From: Galaxea fascicularis
Lineage: Eukaryota; Cnidaria; Anthozoa; Scleractinia; Euphylliidae
NCBI GenBank assembly: GCA_948470475.1
Contig: OX419337.1
Location: 36,115,832-36,179,831 of the forward strand
Direction: 5' to 3'
DNA: 64,000 nt
Shown here: piece by piece, positions 63,756 through 64,000 of the stretch
How the letters are laid out: each line of letters starts with the position of its first letter
Position numbering within the stretch: position 1 is the first letter of the stretch
Notes under the pieces: model-generated
The model's input: the letters and a program-made list of their open reading frames with translations, nothing else
Told to the model about the DNA's origin: nothing
Database searches by the model: none
Translations under genes and position numbers: made by a program

Positions 63756-64000
63756 TAAAGAGAGGGGGTTCCAAGACTGGATTGAGCTTGTATAACGTTC
63801 CTTGAAATCGCAGGAAATATTTATTAACGTTTTTAGAAACTACCTAATAGATTTCTACGTATGTGCAGGTGTTATTTTGTCATAAATACGAGTGGCTAAT
63901 TGCGTACAATATTAAATTCATTTTGACCTCTGTCCTCCCTCATAACAACACCCCTTAATAACACATCTTCATCCAACACTCGACTTCTTGCCGATCACTG

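Overview
The window is animal nuclear DNA. The genes have many short exons with GT-AG introns, and it carries tRNA-derived SINEs, LINE relics, a solo LTR, many MITE/foldback elements and one very large minisatellite. The repeat types and gene divergence suggest an anthozoan cnidarian, most likely a stony coral. This is inference; nothing in the window names the species.

Layout. (1) 576-1143 (-): first coding exon of an SLC22-type organic ion transporter; the rest lies off the left edge. (2) 3054-6981 (-): lysosomal phospholipase A2 (PLA2G15/LCAT family), four exons that join in phase and carry the whole Ser-Asp-His triad; only the signal-peptide end is missing. (3) 7005-7204: exactly 200 N, a scaffold gap. 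(4) 7706-45392 (-): nuclear pore scaffold gene NUP160. I joined 29 exons by hand; every junction keeps phase and the sum is exactly 1095 codons from a true ATG. The last ~300 residues expected for the family are absent at the gap. (5) 49850-50641 (+): a group A bHLH transcription factor. (6) 50.6-64 kb: no recognisable host gene, but LINE relics, a 2.7 kb foldback and MITEs.

The most unusual object is a ~9.1 kb array of a 30-bp unit (about 297 copies, 16984-26064) inside one NUP160 intron. It stops about 50 bp short of the 3' splice site. NUP160 is transcribed so that the G-rich strand is the RNA. The unit has no stop codon in five of six frames, so it yields false ORFs of up to 2735 codons. 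A 166-bp MITE with a target-site duplication sits inside it, and local higher-order repeats show how it grew.

Other intronic NUP160 passengers are a solo LTR with a 5-bp target duplication and internal 48-bp tandem repeats (37386-37964), a multimeric tRNA-SINE insertion with an inverted 5' part and 13-bp flanking repeats (39246-40509), a 2.56 kb segment with 20-bp perfect terminal inverted repeats (31697-34260), and several MITEs. I see no operon-like or defence-like system; the novelty here is in repeat and gene architecture.
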